A stretch of 64,000 bases of DNA from Lacticaseibacillus chiayiensis (GCF_004123795.1 NZ_MSSM01000003.1:62001-126000); one strand, 5' to 3'; shown: positions 28,176-37,993, counted from the stretch's first letter. Program-made: numbers and translations. The notes: generated from the sequence alone by a model not told the origin.

Positions 28176-29225
28176 ATGGCTGAAATTCGGGATTTAATGA
28201 TTAAGGTTCCTAGCATTCGTCACCAGTGGTTGACGTTTTTGGCCGGTCATGGGTTGCAGGACTTTCCCCCTGCGGAAGTGGCCGGTGTTGACCACGTTGT
28301 GGGACTTTACGAAAATGACCGCTTAGTGGGTACTGGTGCGACTGCTGGTAACATTCTCAAGTTTATTGCCGTGGATGCTAGCACTCCCCCTGGGGCTTAT
28401 TTCAATCAGATCGTCTCTGAATTACAAAGTCGCTTAGCAGCCGCAGGACAGTTACACGTTATGGTGTCAACTAAGCCGCAATACGAAAAAAGCTTTCACT
28501 ATGTGGGCTTCCAGACGTTGGTGCACACGCATTGGGGGGTATTGATGGAAGCAGGAACGCCCACGATCACTCAGTATTTACAGGGTCTGTCCGGAGCAAC
28601 AGGCACCATCGGTGAACATCGCAGTGCGATTGTCATGAACGCCAATCCGTTCACCAAGGGCCACCGATACTTGGTCGAGCAGGCGGCGATGCAAAGTGAC
28701 GCTGTTGATATCTTTGTCGTCAGCACCGACCGCTCCTTGTTTACGACAGCAGAGAGATTGCATTTGGTGCAAACAAACACGGCAGATCTGGCCAACGTTC
28801 ACGTGTACTTGGGGGGTGACTATATGGTCAGTTATGCCACATTTCCCGCCTACTTTTTAGCTAGCAATGATACCATAATTAACTACCAAACAACGATTGA
28901 TGCCCGTCTATTTCGGGATTGGGTAGCCAAAATACTGCATATTCAAACCCGTTACGTGGGGGAAGAACCATTATCCCACACTACGGCGATTTACAACCAG
29001 GTGTTGCAGAAAGAACTGCCTCCTCAGGTGCAAGTGAAGGTGATCCCACGGTTAAAGGTGGGTAGGACGATCGTGACTGCGACTCAAGTGCGGTCCGCCA
29101 TTGCTCAAAACAAGTTGAGCGAAATTCGTTCGTTGCTTCCGGCCAAAACGTGGAAATTTATTCAGATCCACCAAACAGAATTAGAAACACGTATTAAGAA
29201 AGGAATGACAATTCGTGGGAATTAG
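28176..29225 (+). CDS. citC: [Citrate (pro-3S)-lyase] ligase CitC
   Basis: The 349-residue product has an N-terminal GNAT-like region (about 1-120) and a nucleotidyltransferase domain. The latter starts SAIVMNANPFTKGHRYLVEQ (about 150-170), where KGHR is the HxGH-type ATP motif, and ends KVGRTIVTATQVRSAI with the downstream ATP loop. CitC acetylates the prosthetic group of citrate lyase using acetate and ATP, turning the enzyme on. The stop overlaps the start of citD by 11 bases, so the two are coupled. Order and motifs leave little doubt. Confidence 0.95.
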   Translation: MAEIRDLMIKVPSIRHQWLTFLAGHGLQDFPPAEVAGVDHVVGLYENDRLVGTGATAGNILKFIAVDASTPPGAYFNQIVSELQSRLAAAGQLHVMVSTKPQYEKSFHYVGFQTLVHTHWGVLMEAGTPTITQYLQGLSGATGTIGEHRSAIVMNANPFTKGHRYLVEQAAMQSDAVDIFVVSTDRSLFTTAERLHLVQTNTADLANVHVYLGGDYMVSYATFPAYFLASNDTIINYQTTIDARLFRDWVAKILHIQTRYVGEEPLSHTTAIYNQVLQKELPPQVQVKVIPRLKVGRTIVTATQVRSAIAQNKLSEIRSLLPAKTWKFIQIHQTELETRIKKGMTIRGN

Positions 29226-29505
29226 TAAAGCCGCACTGGCAGGGACACTAGAGTCTTCAGACATCCAAATTACGTTGAGCCCCGCTGCTAATGGCATTCA
29301 GATCGAATTGACCTCGGCGGTAGCCAGTCAGTTTGGTGAACAAATTAAGAAAGTGATTACCCAAACATTACAGAGTTTGGGTATCGACAATGTTGCCGTG
29401 AAGGCAGTGGACAAGGGTGCGCTGGATTGTGTGATTAAGGCCCGCACCATTGCTGCTGGGCAGCGAGCGCTGGGTCAAAAAGAACCGGCTTGGGAGGTGC
29501 TCTAA
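29215..29505 (+). CDS. citD: Citrate lyase acyl carrier protein (gamma subunit)
   Basis: The 96-residue product has the CitD form: GISKAALAGTLESSDIQITL with the Ser (residue 14 or 15) that carries the phosphoribosyl-dephospho-CoA arm, and the ending CVIKARTIAAGQRALG. The start is GTG at 29215, 8 bases after AAAGGAAT. It overlaps citC upstream and shares the TAATG junction with citE. CitD carries the acetyl and citryl thioesters during lysis of citrate. Confidence 0.94.
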   Translation: MGISKAALAGTLESSDIQITLSPAANGIQIELTSAVASQFGEQIKKVITQTLQSLGIDNVAVKAVDKGALDCVIKARTIAAGQRALGQKEPAWEVL

Positions 29506-30419
29506 TGGCTGAGACAGAAGAACGATTACGTCGCACAATGATGTTTGTGCCTGGAAACAATCCCGCTATGCTCAAAGATGCCGGCATTTACGGCGCTGAT
29601 GCTATTATGTTTGATTTGGAAGATGCCGTTTCTCTGGCTGAAAAGGATGCTGCGCGAGATTTGGTTTACGAGGCGTTGCAGACTGTGGATTACGGTGATG
29701 CTGAAAAAGTTGTTCGAGTCAATGGTACAGATACGCCTTTTTACAAAGATGATGTCAGGGCCATGGTCAAAGCGGGAATTGATGTAATTCGCCTTCCCAA
29801 GACGGAAAGTGCCCAAATGATTCAGGAGTTGGAAAAGGATGTCGCAGCGGCCGAAAAAGAGTTTGATCGGACTGCCGGTAGTACGCATCTCATGGCGGCC
29901 ATCGAAAGTGCTAAGGGCGTTGTCAACGCGGTGCCCATCGCCACTGCTTCTCAGCGAATGATTGGCATTGCACTTTCTGCTGAAGACTACACCACGGACT
30001 TGAAGACACATCGTTATCCCGATGGACGCGAGTTGGAATACGCCCGAAATGTGATTTTACAAGCAGCCCGGGCCGCTGGTATCGCTGCCTTTGACACGGT
30101 GTTCACAGACTTAGACGACGAAGCGGGTTTGCAACGTGAGACCGAGTATATCCACCAACTAGGCTTTGATGGCAAATCTGTGATTAATCCGCGGCAGATT
30201 TCCGTCATTAATGCTGTGTATGCGCCGACCAAGAGAGAGATCCAGACAGCGCAAATGGTGATGGCTGCCATTGATGAAGCCCATGAAAAAGGCTCCGGCG
30301 TTATTGCATTAAATGGTCAAATGGTCGATCGGCCTGTCGCCATGCGGGCACAACGCGTGATCAAGTTAGCCAAGGCATCCCATTTGATTGATGAGGAGGG
30401 GACTTTTGTTGAAAAATAA
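29505..30419 (+). CDS. citE: Citrate lyase beta subunit (citryl-ACP lyase)
   Basis: The start is ATG at 29505, because GGGAGG (29492-29497) is well placed and the upstream in-frame codons at 29490 fall inside citD. The 304-residue TIM-barrel product shows [29 protein letters not shown] with the metal-binding Asp/Glu, VRVNGTDTP, and [14 protein letters not shown]. CitE splits citryl-ACP into oxaloacetate and acetyl-ACP. It overlaps the citF ribosome site by some 25 bases. Confidence 0.95.
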   Translation: MAETEERLRRTMMFVPGNNPAMLKDAGIYGADAIMFDLEDAVSLAEKDAARDLVYEALQTVDYGDAEKVVRVNGTDTPFYKDDVRAMVKAGIDVIRLPKTESAQMIQELEKDVAAAEKEFDRTAGSTHLMAAIESAKGVVNAVPIATASQRMIGIALSAEDYTTDLKTHRYPDGRELEYARNVILQAARAAGIAAFDTVFTDLDDEAGLQRETEYIHQLGFDGKSVINPRQISVINAVYAPTKREIQTAQMVMAAIDEAHEKGSGVIALNGQMVDRPVAMRAQRVIKLAKASHLIDEEGTFVEK

Positions 30420-31947
30420 AGTTGGCGTTGAAATCTCGGAAAATGTCTTAAAGCAATACGGGTATCAACCCTTTGCAGGGACGAAGATTGGTCATCTGAT
30501 TAGCCAACGGGTCGCGCCTGCCGTACACGTTATGGCGGGACCCAGCAAAGTGGCGACTTCACTTGCTGATGTTGTTAAAAATAATGTTCGAGATGGCATG
30601 ACCATTTCTTTCCACCACCATCTTCGCGAAGGAGATATGGTATTCAACCAAGTCATGCAGTTAATCATTGATGAAGGAATCAAGGACCTCACACTTGCCC
30701 CTTCCAGTTTAACCAACGTGATGAATGACATGGTGATTAAGGCAATCAAAGCTGGAACTGTCACCCACATCACGAGTTCGGGGATGCGAGGCTCTTTAGG
30801 CGACGCGGTTTCTCATGGGTTGCTGCCGAATCCAGTGATTTTCCGGTCCCATGGCGGCCGGGCTCGGGCCATCGAGACCGGTAAGATTAAAATCGACGTG
30901 GCCTTCTTAGGCGTACCTAATGCCGATGAAATGGGGAATGCTAACGGCATGACCGGCGATGCTGCCTTTGGTTCGTTGGGCTACGCACTGATGGATGCAC
31001 GTTATGCGGACAAAGTAGTATTGCTGACTGACAACATTGTGGACTATCCCAACACACCAGCATCCATCAACCAAACTCAAGTGGACTATGTGGTCAAAGT
31101 CGATCAGGTGGGTGACCCGGATCTGATCGGTTCTGGGGCCACTCGTTTTACCAAGGATCCTAAGGAACTGAAAATCGCGCAAATGGTAAACAGTGTGATC
31201 ACGCACTCTCCGTACTTCAAGAATGGTTTTTCGTTCCAAACCGGTTCTGGTGGTGCAGCTTTAGCAGTGACTCGCTATTTACGGCAAGCAATGATTGACC
31301 AAAAAATCAAAGCGTCCTTCGCGTTAGGTGGGATTACAAAGCCTACGACGGACTTGTTAGATGAAGGATTGGTCAAAAAAGTCATGGATGTTCAGGACTT
31401 CGACAAGGGAGCAGCAGATTCCATGCATAAGAATCCCGCCCAACAGGAAATTGATTCGTCTTGGTATGCTGATCCTTTCAACAAAGGTGCCATGGTAAGC
31501 AAGCTGGATGTTGTCATCCTTTCGGCACTGCAAATTGATACAGACTTTAACGTCAACGTATTGACTGGTTCCGATGGCGTGATTCGAGGGGCCATTGGTG
31601 GTCATCAAGATGCTGCGACCGCCAAGCTAACGATCATTTCTGCGCCTTTGGTGAGAGGTCGTTTGGCTACAATTGTGCCAAAAATGACCTCGATTACGAC
31701 ACCAGGAGATTCCATTGATGTGGTGGCTACAGAGCTGGGAATTGCCATTAATCCGGCTCGTCAAGACTTGGTTAAACAGCTGAGTCATATCCCGGGGGTA
31801 CCAGTGTATACGATTCAGGAATTGCAGCAAAAGGCGGCAGACATCGTTGGTCAGCCCGTACCAATCCAATATATTGACCGACCTGTTGCCTTAGCTGAGT
31901 ACCGTGATGGGACATTGATCGACGTCATTCATCAAGTTCAGGAGTAA
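30409..31947 (+). CDS. citF: Citrate lyase alpha subunit (citrate-ACP transferase)
   Basis: The start is put at TTG 30409, 7 bases after GGAGGGG (30395-30401); the in-frame TTG at 30406 is an alternative, and the ATGs at 30388/30391 precede the ribosome site. The product has about 512 residues with the CitF/CoA-transferase-like fold: [77 protein letters not shown]. CitF exchanges acetyl on CitD for citrate. It overlaps citE by 11 bases. Confidence 0.95.
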   Translation: MKNKVGVEISENVLKQYGYQPFAGTKIGHLISQRVAPAVHVMAGPSKVATSLADVVKNNVRDGMTISFHHHLREGDMVFNQVMQLIIDEGIKDLTLAPSSLTNVMNDMVIKAIKAGTVTHITSSGMRGSLGDAVSHGLLPNPVIFRSHGGRARAIETGKIKIDVAFLGVPNADEMGNANGMTGDAAFGSLGYALMDARYADKVVLLTDNIVDYPNTPASINQTQVDYVVKVDQVGDPDLIGSGATRFTKDPKELKIAQMVNSVITHSPYFKNGFSFQTGSGGAALAVTRYLRQAMIDQKIKASFALGGITKPTTDLLDEGLVKKVMDVQDFDKGAADSMHKNPAQQEIDSSWYADPFNKGAMVSKLDVVILSALQIDTDFNVNVLTGSDGVIRGAIGGHQDAATAKLTIISAPLVRGRLATIVPKMTSITTPGDSIDVVATELGIAINPARQDLVKQLSHIPGVPVYTIQELQQKAADIVGQPVPIQYIDRPVALAEYRDGTLIDVIHQVQE

Positions 31948-31953
31948 GAGACG

Positions 31954-32499
31954 ATGTCAGCGACCATTTTCGCAACTGGAGAGCCCCAGGATATCGCGAC
32001 GGTCTTGGCCAACAAGGACCATCGAGTGGCCCAGCAAGATCAGCTCATGTCCAGATTTCCCCAGCAGACCATTTTGGCATCCAAGTTGAATATTCCCGGA
32101 CCAATCAAGAATAATGCTGCATTAGAAAAAATATTTGCCGCGGGTATGGCGGATTTGCGCCATCGCATACCCGCAGGTGCATTGCGCTATGAAATCTGGT
32201 GGCACAATCCTACGGGCCCCGAAGCGTTCTGGGTCGTTAATTTGGAGGTTTCCCACAGCAAACAACTGGGGGTAGCATTCGAAACAGATTTTCCTCTTGG
32301 TCGCTTCTTTGACGTGGATGCTCTGACCGCGGCCACCCGAGATAAACCATTATCGAGGGCAGATATGGGGATGCCCGAGCGCAGTTGTTTTGTCTGTGGT
32401 CGACCAGCTAAAGAATGTGCACGCTCACGGCGGCACAGTGTGGCTGAGTTGCAAGCGGCCATTGACAGAGCATACCTGCAGTACTTTTCCGAAGGATGA
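31954..32499 (+). CDS. citX: Holo-ACP synthase CitX (citrate lyase prosthetic-group transferase)
   Basis: The 181-residue product has the CitX pattern: ALRYEIWWHNPTGPEAFWVV, PLGRFFDVDAL with the G-R-x-x-D-x-D motif, and the C-terminal CFVCGRPAKECARSRRH. CitX transfers phosphoribosyl-dephospho-CoA to CitD. It starts 6 bases after the citF stop and ends the operon before the 32541 terminator. CitG, which makes the precursor, is not in the window as a separate gene or as a CitX fusion. Confidence 0.94.
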   Translation: MSATIFATGEPQDIATVLANKDHRVAQQDQLMSRFPQQTILASKLNIPGPIKNNAALEKIFAAGMADLRHRIPAGALRYEIWWHNPTGPEAFWVVNLEVSHSKQLGVAFETDFPLGRFFDVDALTAATRDKPLSRADMGMPERSCFVCGRPAKECARSRRHSVAELQAAIDRAYLQYFSEG

Positions 32500-32538
32500 T
32501 TGACCAAAGAAAGGCTTAATTTATGTAGATCGCCAAAA

Positions 32539-32583
32539 TAAGGCACCGAACGTTTGTGAATTCACAAGCGTTCGGTGCCTTTT
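32539..32583. terminator. Bidirectional terminator between citX and the lipid kinase
   Basis: A near-perfect 40-base palindrome (32541-32580; arms start AGGCACCGAACG) is flanked by AAAATA and TTTT. It ends the citrate operon and the converging kinase gene. Confidence 0.92.
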
Positions 32584-32608
32584 GTCTGGAAAATGATAAT
32601 TGAACACT

Positions 32609-33559
32609 TTAAATACTGCGATCAATCCAAAATTGTTGAGAAGCGATCGAAAATTCAATTTCAAACGGCCTTGTACCCATTTCTTCGCCATCCATCTGGC
32701 CAAATTCCAATGAACTGGTCTCAACGATCAATTTATTAGTGTGAAAAATATGAGTAGCTCGACTGGTAGGAGTTTTACCGCGTAGCAATTGCAACATTGC
32801 CAAGGCCCATGAAACAATGTTAAACCATTCCACGATCACCAGGTCTAACTTGCCATCTGTTGGATCGGCAGGCTTGTAAAGTCGAATGCCTCCACCAAAG
32901 TAAGGAATATTCGTAGTGGTGCAAATGTAAGCACGATGGAAAAAATGACGAACACCATTTTCATAGACAGCAACTGGAAAGGGGTGGCGTGTCAACAGCA
33001 TGCCGACAACATGAAAAAGGTAAGTTAACTTGCCGATATGAAGTTTGTTTAACAGTTGTTTGCTGTCGCTGTGATTGGCTGCGTTCACGACAGCGGCATC
33101 GAAACCGATACCGATATTATTGACAAAATAACCTGTTTCGTTCCGCGTTCGTTCATGATAGCGTCCGATATCGATGGTAATCGGCTCGGAAGCCTGCAAA
33201 ATCTGGTCTAATGCATGCATCGGATCCTCTGACATTCCGATGCCACGAGCAAAGTCGTTACCGGATCCAGCTGGCACATACGCAACAGGAATGTCGTGTT
33301 GTCGTGTGCCGCTTAGACCGTTGATTGCTTGATTTAAGGTGCCATCCCCGCCGATCACTAAAAGAACCGGATGATCACGAGTGTTAAAGTTGCCGATTTG
33401 TTTGGTGATTACATTAGTGTGGCCGGGATAGCGTGAAGTCTTGATTGCATAAGGTAATTGACGCCGATCCAAAACAGTCTTGACCTGTTTGAAAATTGGA
33501 ATGGCCGCACCACCACCAGCTGCCGGGTTATAGATAAGATAATAAAAAACGACCGCCAT
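32609..33559 (-). CDS. YegS/DagK-family lipid kinase
   Basis: The start is ATG at 33559, 6-8 bases after GGAGGAAAG. The 316-residue product is a diacylglycerol-kinase-catalytic-domain protein: YYLIYNPAAGGG at the start, LLVIGGDGTLNQAINGL with the nucleotide-binding GGDGT (about residue 70), and VAYVPAGSGNDFARGIG. The C-terminal lobe ends with FEIEFSIASQQF. These enzymes phosphorylate diacylglycerol or a related lipid at the inner membrane face. Whether it is the DgkB that recycles lipids from lipoteichoic acid synthesis cannot be told. It is probably a single-gene transcript, ending at the terminator shared with citX. Confidence 0.9.
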   Translation of the reverse strand: MAVVFYYLIYNPAAGGGAAIPIFKQVKTVLDRRQLPYAIKTSRYPGHTNVITKQIGNFNTRDHPVLLVIGGDGTLNQAINGLSGTRQHDIPVAYVPAGSGNDFARGIGMSEDPMHALDQILQASEPITIDIGRYHERTRNETGYFVNNIGIGFDAAVVNAANHSDSKQLLNKLHIGKLTYLFHVVGMLLTRHPFPVAVYENGVRHFFHRAYICTTTNIPYFGGGIRLYKPADPTDGKLDLVIVEWFNIVSWALAMLQLLRGKTPTSRATHIFHTNKLIVETSSLEFGQMDGEEMGTRPFEIEFSIASQQFWIDRSI

Positions 33560-33642
33560 CAACTTTCCTCCTAATCAGACACGCTGTCAATTATACCGAA
33601 AAACTGAGGAAAAACAATGTAATGACGTCTTCTCCAGAAGTT

Positions 33643-33675
33643 AAAAAATACCGCACCACCGGCAACAATGCGGCA
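33643..33675 (-). terminator. Probable rnjA terminator
   Basis: On the minus strand, CCGCA and TGCGG (33652-33656 and 33669-33673) close a 12-base loop, extendable by one pair, followed by a T-rich run. The stem is short, so this is a moderate call. Confidence 0.55.
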
Positions 33676-33726
33676 GTACGGTCATGATTAACATTTTGAA
33701 CGACAATTGTTTTTGCTAAGTTAGCT

Positions 33727-35409
33727 TTAAAGTAAAATCAACATCGGCAAAATAACCGGATGCCGTTCGGTTTTGTCGAACAAAAATTCTTGCAAGTTAC
33801 TGATAATCGCGTCTTTTAAACTTGCCTCGGTTACTTTTTCACTATTGGAAAAGGTGGATTTGATCGTGCGATAAACCCGACGTTGTGCTTGATTGATCAA
33901 TTCGCCTGATTCACGCATGTAAATGAATCCACGTGATAGCAAATCCGGGCCGGCCAAAACCGCTTGCTTCTGCATGTTGATTGTTGCCACGACAACAACC
34001 AAGCCTTCTTCAGATAACATGCGGCGATCACGGATAACCGCATTGCCGATGTCGCCAACGCCGCTGCCATCGATGTAAACATCACCAGCAGGAAAGTGGC
34101 CCGCGATTCGCGCACTTTTTTCCGTGAGCGCCAGTACGTCACCGTTTTCCATGATGAAGCAGTTCTTTTCCGGAACCCCACATTGTTGCGCAAGCTCGCA
34201 ATGAATCTTTTGCATACGGTATTCGCCGTGGCAGGCCATGAAGAATTTCGGCTTAATCAAGCGTAGCATCAGTTTTTGATCTTCTTGGCCACCGTGGCCG
34301 GAAGTGTGGACGTTGTTGACTTTGCCATGAATCACTTCGGCACCGGCTTCGCTTAGCTGGTTAATGACGTGGTTAACGCTAACCGTGTTACCCGGAATCG
34401 GATTACTGGAGAAGATGACTGTGTCACCAGGTTGGATGCTGATTTGGCGGTGCGTGCCATTGGCAATCCGACTCAAGGCGGCCATTGGCTCACCTTGCGA
34501 ACCAGTACACAAAATCATGACTTTATCGGCAGGCAGCGAGTTCAACTGATGAGCATCCACTAGAACGTCGTCAGGGATATTCAGATAACCCAGCTCTCGG
34601 CCGTTGACCATCGCTGTTTCCATTGAACGGCCAAAAACGGCAATCTTGCGTCCATGTGCCATGGCAGCATCAGCCGCTTGAGCAATTCGCGAAATGTTGG
34701 ACGCAAATGTCGCGAAGATAATACGCCCGTCAATTCGGTCAAAAATATGGCGGATCGACTTGCCGACAAAGCGTTCTGATTTGGTAAATGTCGGGATCTC
34801 GGCATTGGTCGAATCAGACATTAAGACTAGAACGCCTTCTTCGGCGAAACGACACATTTTCTGGAAGTTTGGCGAAGGTTGGTCACCAACCGGCGTCAGA
34901 TCAAACTTGAAGTCACCGGTCTGAATAACAATCCCTTGAGGTGTGTGGACGGCAATGCCTAATGTATCCGGAATACTGTGGGTGGTCCGGAAAAATTCAA
35001 CACTCAGTTTTTTGAACTTTAAAACCGTGTCTTCGTTGATTTCTGTTAGTTTTGTCGTACGTAACAAACCGTGTTCTTCGAGTTTGCCGCGAATCAAGGC
35101 AGCCGCTAATGGACCGGCATAGATCGGAACATTTGGGACCTGCTTAAGAAAGTAAGGAATTCCGCCGATGTGATCTTCGTGTCCGTGGGTAATAACCAAA
35201 GCCTTGATCTTGTCTTTGTTCTGAACTAAATAGGAATAATCGGAAATGACATAATCGATCCCAAGCAGGTCATCTTCAGGAAATTTGATCCCGGCATCGA
35301 TGACGATAATTTCATCTTGGAATTGAACCCCGTACATGTTCTTCCCGATTTCACCTAAACCGCCGACAGCAAAGACGGCGGTTTCGTTATTTTTAATATT
35401 TAATTTCAT
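33727..35409 (-). CDS. rnjA: Ribonuclease J1
   Basis: The 560-residue product is a beta-CASP metallo-beta-lactamase RNase. [15 protein letters not shown] at the start, the complete metal motif [18 protein letters not shown] (HxHxDH at about residues 75-80), [21 protein letters not shown], and [20 protein letters not shown] in the beta-CASP part mark it as RNase J. With all metal residues intact it should be the active 5'-3' exonuclease and endonuclease of mRNA decay. rpoY lies 4 bases upstream, the same pair as Bacillus ykzG-rnjA, so they share a message. The second RNase J at 62385 is the J2 type. Confidence 0.96.
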   Translation of the reverse strand: MKLNIKNNETAVFAVGGLGEIGKNMYGVQFQDEIIVIDAGIKFPEDDLLGIDYVISDYSYLVQNKDKIKALVITHGHEDHIGGIPYFLKQVPNVPIYAGPLAAALIRGKLEEHGLLRTTKLTEINEDTVLKFKKLSVEFFRTTHSIPDTLGIAVHTPQGIVIQTGDFKFDLTPVGDQPSPNFQKMCRFAEEGVLVLMSDSTNAEIPTFTKSERFVGKSIRHIFDRIDGRIIFATFASNISRIAQAADAAMAHGRKIAVFGRSMETAMVNGRELGYLNIPDDVLVDAHQLNSLPADKVMILCTGSQGEPMAALSRIANGTHRQISIQPGDTVIFSSNPIPGNTVSVNHVINQLSEAGAEVIHGKVNNVHTSGHGGQEDQKLMLRLIKPKFFMACHGEYRMQKIHCELAQQCGVPEKNCFIMENGDVLALTEKSARIAGHFPAGDVYIDGSGVGDIGNAVIRDRRMLSEEGLVVVVATINMQKQAVLAGPDLLSRGFIYMRESGELINQAQRRVYRTIKSTFSNSEKVTEASLKDAIISNLQEFLFDKTERHPVILPMLILL

Positions 35410-35413
35410 ATGA

Positions 35414-35626
35414 TTAGAAAGTGGTCAGCTTAAAGTTGGCTGACTTTTCCTCATACTCCAGGAAGTTTCCGGAGAGTTCCTGAATAAATTCAATGTTGTA
35501 GGGCGTGTTAGCTTCTACAAGTGCACGCGCTTCAACCGCAGATGGCGCCTCGAGGTAAAGCGTCTGGGTTGTTTCCCGCCGCGGATTTTGGACCTTGTCT
35601 TTTTGATATAAGACTTTGTAGATCAT
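35414..35626 (-). CDS. rpoY: RNA polymerase epsilon subunit RpoY
   Basis: The start is ATG at 35626, 5-6 bases after AAGGAGTC; the frame extends to 35701 without a site. The 70-residue product ([20 protein letters not shown], then [19 protein letters not shown]) is DUF1447, the small epsilon subunit of Firmicute RNA polymerase. It binds the core enzyme and protects it from some phage proteins. It lies just upstream of rnjA, as in Bacillus, and ends 4 bases before it. Confidence 0.93.
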   Translation of the reverse strand: MIYKVLYQKDKVQNPRRETTQTLYLEAPSAVEARALVEANTPYNIEFIQELSGNFLEYEEKSANFKLTTF

Positions 35627-36155
35627 GATTTGACTCCTTCCGTGGTACAAAAAGAAAGGAAGTGTAACAAAAGGCTTCCGAAAAAAGGGACACACCACCA
35701 AGATAACGAACCATAAAAAACATGGTCGATCTCACCGAAATGGCCGATATTTCGCACCGCTTGAACCGCAAAATAGCAACAAAACACCATTATTGTGGTT
35801 CATTTCTTGCCACAACTCCTAAAACCTTTATGACCGATCGATTTGTTGTGAATACAACAGCTAGCAACAGTTTAGCATAATCGAGAAGGAATGAACAGGG
35901 AACTCATTTGGAAGAGGCAATTGCATGTTGAGAGCAGGATTGGACGAGTGCACAGTGGATTTTAGCGATTGCTATTACCACTTTTACACGTCAGCTTCTG
36001 CGTTAACGAACGCGATTGCGAGTTGAAAAATGAGTCAGCATTTTTCAATAGTTTAGATTAACGGCGATGACTGCCAAATGTTTTTGTCTGATTAGCGAGT
36101 TGTGACTGGTTTTAGGTATAATAATAGAAGGAACGAAGGTGTTATCTAGAAGGGG
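35627..36155. other. Intergenic region between rpoY and the small membrane protein
   Basis: About 530 bases without a supported gene. It must contain the rpoY-rnjA promoter. Two inverted repeats are visible: TTGTGG (35793-35798) with CCACAA (35810-35815), and GTTGT/ACAAC around 35839-35852. A weak match to the hairpin-repeat core (TTACACGTCAGCTTCTGCG near 35983-36002, then AACGAACGCG) may be a decayed copy. A TATAAT (36117-36122) precedes the next gene without a good -35. Confidence 0.5.
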
Positions 36156-36614
36156 GTGGACGCCATAGTATGGTTTTTAGTCGTCTTGTTGATGGTTGTC
36201 GTGGCAATTCTATTAGTATTTAGGAAACGTTGGCGGCGTAACAAAGCCATTCAAATATTACTTCATCACAGCCAACAATTAACAGATCAAACGATGGCGA
36301 CAGCTTTACAGACGCTGGATTTTCATGTCGCTAAGCCGTTGGTGTCAAAACCGATGACAGACATATGGGGGCATGGCATTATGGCATTTTCATATCAATT
36401 ACCGTTGCAAACAAAAATGCTCAAACAGCAGCCCCTTGAACAGGCTTTGCAGAACGCAGCCGAAGAACTGGACATTGCCAGTTCAGATCCTGCCTTGCCG
36501 CCTTTTGTGATCACCGATTTTTTTGTGTTGGACGGCCAGTTGCATGTTGATGTCGCGTTCATCACCAATGAGGCAACCATTGAGTATGTGCGTGATGTCA
36601 ATCGCGTGGCATGA
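36156..36614 (+). CDS. Single-pass membrane protein of unknown function
   Basis: The 152-residue product has one N-terminal membrane helix (VWFLVVLLMVVVAILLVF, residues 5-22), a basic stop (RKRWRRNK), then a mostly soluble domain with ALQTLDFHVAKPLVSKPMTD and DFFVLDGQLHVDVAFITNEA. The type I-like orientation with the basic residues inside would place the domain in the cytoplasm. I do not recognise the family. The start is GTG at 36156, almost touching AGAAGGGG, so the start is uncertain. It stands alone, between rnjA and def, with a terminator downstream at 36766. Confidence 0.68.
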   Translation: MDAIVWFLVVLLMVVVAILLVFRKRWRRNKAIQILLHHSQQLTDQTMATALQTLDFHVAKPLVSKPMTDIWGHGIMAFSYQLPLQTKMLKQQPLEQALQNAAEELDIASSDPALPPFVITDFFVLDGQLHVDVAFITNEATIEYVRDVNRVA

Positions 36615-36765
36615 GAGATTGACGAAGAGGTTGCAAAAATCAATATGGTTGCGGCAGCTTATTCTTCGCAATGGTCAAGCAACTAAAGAAGGCGGATTAT
36701 AACTCAATGCCGAAAAAGAACGGCCATGAGGAAAATTCTATCTCGCTCGAAGTCTCAAAAAAAAG

Positions 36766-36805
36766 GAAATCGAACCAAGAATGAAAATTGGCTCGGTTTC
36801 TTTTT
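36766..36805 (+). terminator. Terminator downstream of the membrane protein gene
   Basis: A 13-bp stem with G-T pairs (GAAATCGAACCAA at 36766-36778, TTGGCTCGGTTTC at 36788-36800) is followed by five T. An A run on the left also allows minus-strand use. Confidence 0.88.
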
Positions 36806-37013
36806 GATGTCAGTATATATTTTAACTTGGCCCGGTTTCACACTATCCTAATGACGGTTTGGGTGTACCAGGCTCGCGAGAATCGGCAATTTGGAGTCTC
36901 GGGCTGGCCGAGTCACATATGCTTCGATTTCTAAACGCTCATGTTCGCGGTTTGCTTTTCACGCTTGCAGCGGTGTGATAATCTAGTAAAAGAAATGAAC
37001 GGAGGTACGGATC
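36806..37013 (+). promoter_or_regulatory. Upstream region and likely promoter of def
   Basis: Within this gap an extended -10, TGTGATAAT (36974-36982), lies about 20 bases before the GGAGG site of def. TTGCTT (36952-36957) could be a -35 at 19-bp spacing. No gene is seen in the rest. Confidence 0.5.
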
Positions 37014-37568
37014 TTGTATTTAATGAAGGATATCACTCGTGACGGCGCTAAAGTTTTGCGTGAAAGAGCCAAGCCGGTAACGTTTCCCCTTTCAGATGAA
37101 GACAAAAAATTGGCTCACGACATGATGGCTTATCTGGTGATTAGTCAAGATGAAGAGCAAAACGAAAAATACCATTTGCGCCCGGGCGTTGGTTTGGCAG
37201 CACCGCAAGTCGGCCAGAGCAAGGCAATGGCTGCGGTTCTCGTGCCCGGAGAAAATAATGAAATCCTTTTCAAGGAAGTTTTGATCAATCCGCGAATCAT
37301 CAGTAACAGCGTACAGCATGCTGCTCTTGCTGAAGGTGAAGGCTGCCTGTCTGTCGATAAAGATATTCCCGGTTATGTTGTTCGTGCCGATCGCATCACG
37401 ATTGCCTATCAAAACGAGGCTGGAGAACATAAAAAAGTCCGCCTTAAGAACTATCCTGCTATTGTTTGCCAGCACGAGATTGACCACCTAAATGGCGTTT
37501 TGTTTTACGACCACATCAATAAGGAACATCCCTTCTCAATCGACCCAAATGCCGTTTTGATTCATTAA
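37014..37568 (+). CDS. def: Peptide deformylase
   Basis: The 184-residue product has all three deformylase motifs: [10 protein letters not shown] (about residue 58), EGCLSV (about 110, with metal Cys) and QHEIDHLNG (about 153, with two metal His and the catalytic Glu). The insertion between motifs and the length fit type 2 deformylases of Gram-positives. It removes the formyl group from new proteins at the ribosome. The start is TTG at 37014, 8 bases after GGAGG (37001-37005). Def lies upstream of pdh in Bacillus as well; here the M-box unit lies between them. Confidence 0.97.
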   Translation: MYLMKDITRDGAKVLRERAKPVTFPLSDEDKKLAHDMMAYLVISQDEEQNEKYHLRPGVGLAAPQVGQSKAMAAVLVPGENNEILFKEVLINPRIISNSVQHAALAEGEGCLSVDKDIPGYVVRADRITIAYQNEAGEHKKVRLKNYPAIVCQHEIDHLNGVLFYDHINKEHPFSIDPNAVLIH

Positions 37569-37623
37569 AACAGCCGAACTTTAATTGCGGTTGATACCTT
37601 TGTGAAAAGAGTGCTTGTTATTG

Positions 37624-37652
37624 TTGACATTTCACTTTTCATCCGCTACTAT
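37624..37652 (+). promoter_or_regulatory. Promoter of the M-box leader
   Basis: A perfect TTGACA (37624-37629) and TACTAT (37647-37652) are spaced 17 bp, just ahead of the riboswitch. Confidence 0.85.
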
Positions 37653-37667
37653 AGATTAGGTTAAACA

Positions 37668-37871
37668 AATACGGTGCTTTCCGTTAGGTGAGGCTCCTAT
37701 ACGAACAATGTTGCTGCTCAGAAACATCGAGAGATGCCAATTGAGTCAACTGCGTCTGCCCATTAAGGCTTACGCTAATGCAACTGAAGCTCGCTTCTAG
37801 GCGTATAGTGCTAAAACTAAACGATTGGGATGCTATTTCTGCACGCTCTCAATCAGCGTGCAGTTTTTTTA
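37668..37871 (+). promoter_or_regulatory. M-box (ykoK) magnesium riboswitch with terminator
   Basis: The conserved M-box sequence is clear. GTTAGGTGAGGCTCCTATAC lies at 37683-37702, then GCTGCTCAGAAACAT, GATGCCAATTGAGTCAACTG (about 37733-37752), TAATGCAACTGAAGC (37783-37797) and GTGCTAAAAC. A strong intrinsic terminator closes it: CTGCACGCT (37839-37847) pairs with AGCGTGCAG (37855-37863), followed by eight T. M-box RNAs fold with Mg2+ and then terminate transcription, so the genes downstream would be on when Mg2+ is scarce. The target here is the short leader ORF and the truncated P-type ATPase-like gene. Confidence 0.94.
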
Positions 37872-37903
37872 TCTGAGGGAAAGTAGAAAAGGTGGTGAGC
37901 ATA

Positions 37904-37993
37904 ATGGAACAATCTTCAAAGAGTAGTGGCAGTAGTAGCGATTTAGCGGATCCCGGAAGGCCCATTATGCTGCCGCTACGATCTCTTAAGTGA
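37904..37993 (+). CDS. Short Ser-rich leader ORF downstream of the M-box
   Basis: This 29-codon frame has an excellent ribosome site (AAAGGTGGTGAGC just upstream of ATG 37904). It encodes a Ser-rich start (MEQSSKSSGSSSDLADPG) and a short end with three Pro in total. It matches no protein I know. It lies after the M-box terminator and 60 bases before the next ribosome site, so it would be translated only when the riboswitch allows read-through. Leader peptides of this kind occur ahead of mgtA in enterobacteria, but the analogy is only positional. It may instead be a remnant of the N-terminus of an older gene. Confidence 0.55.
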   Translation: MEQSSKSSGSSSDLADPGRPIMLPLRSLK

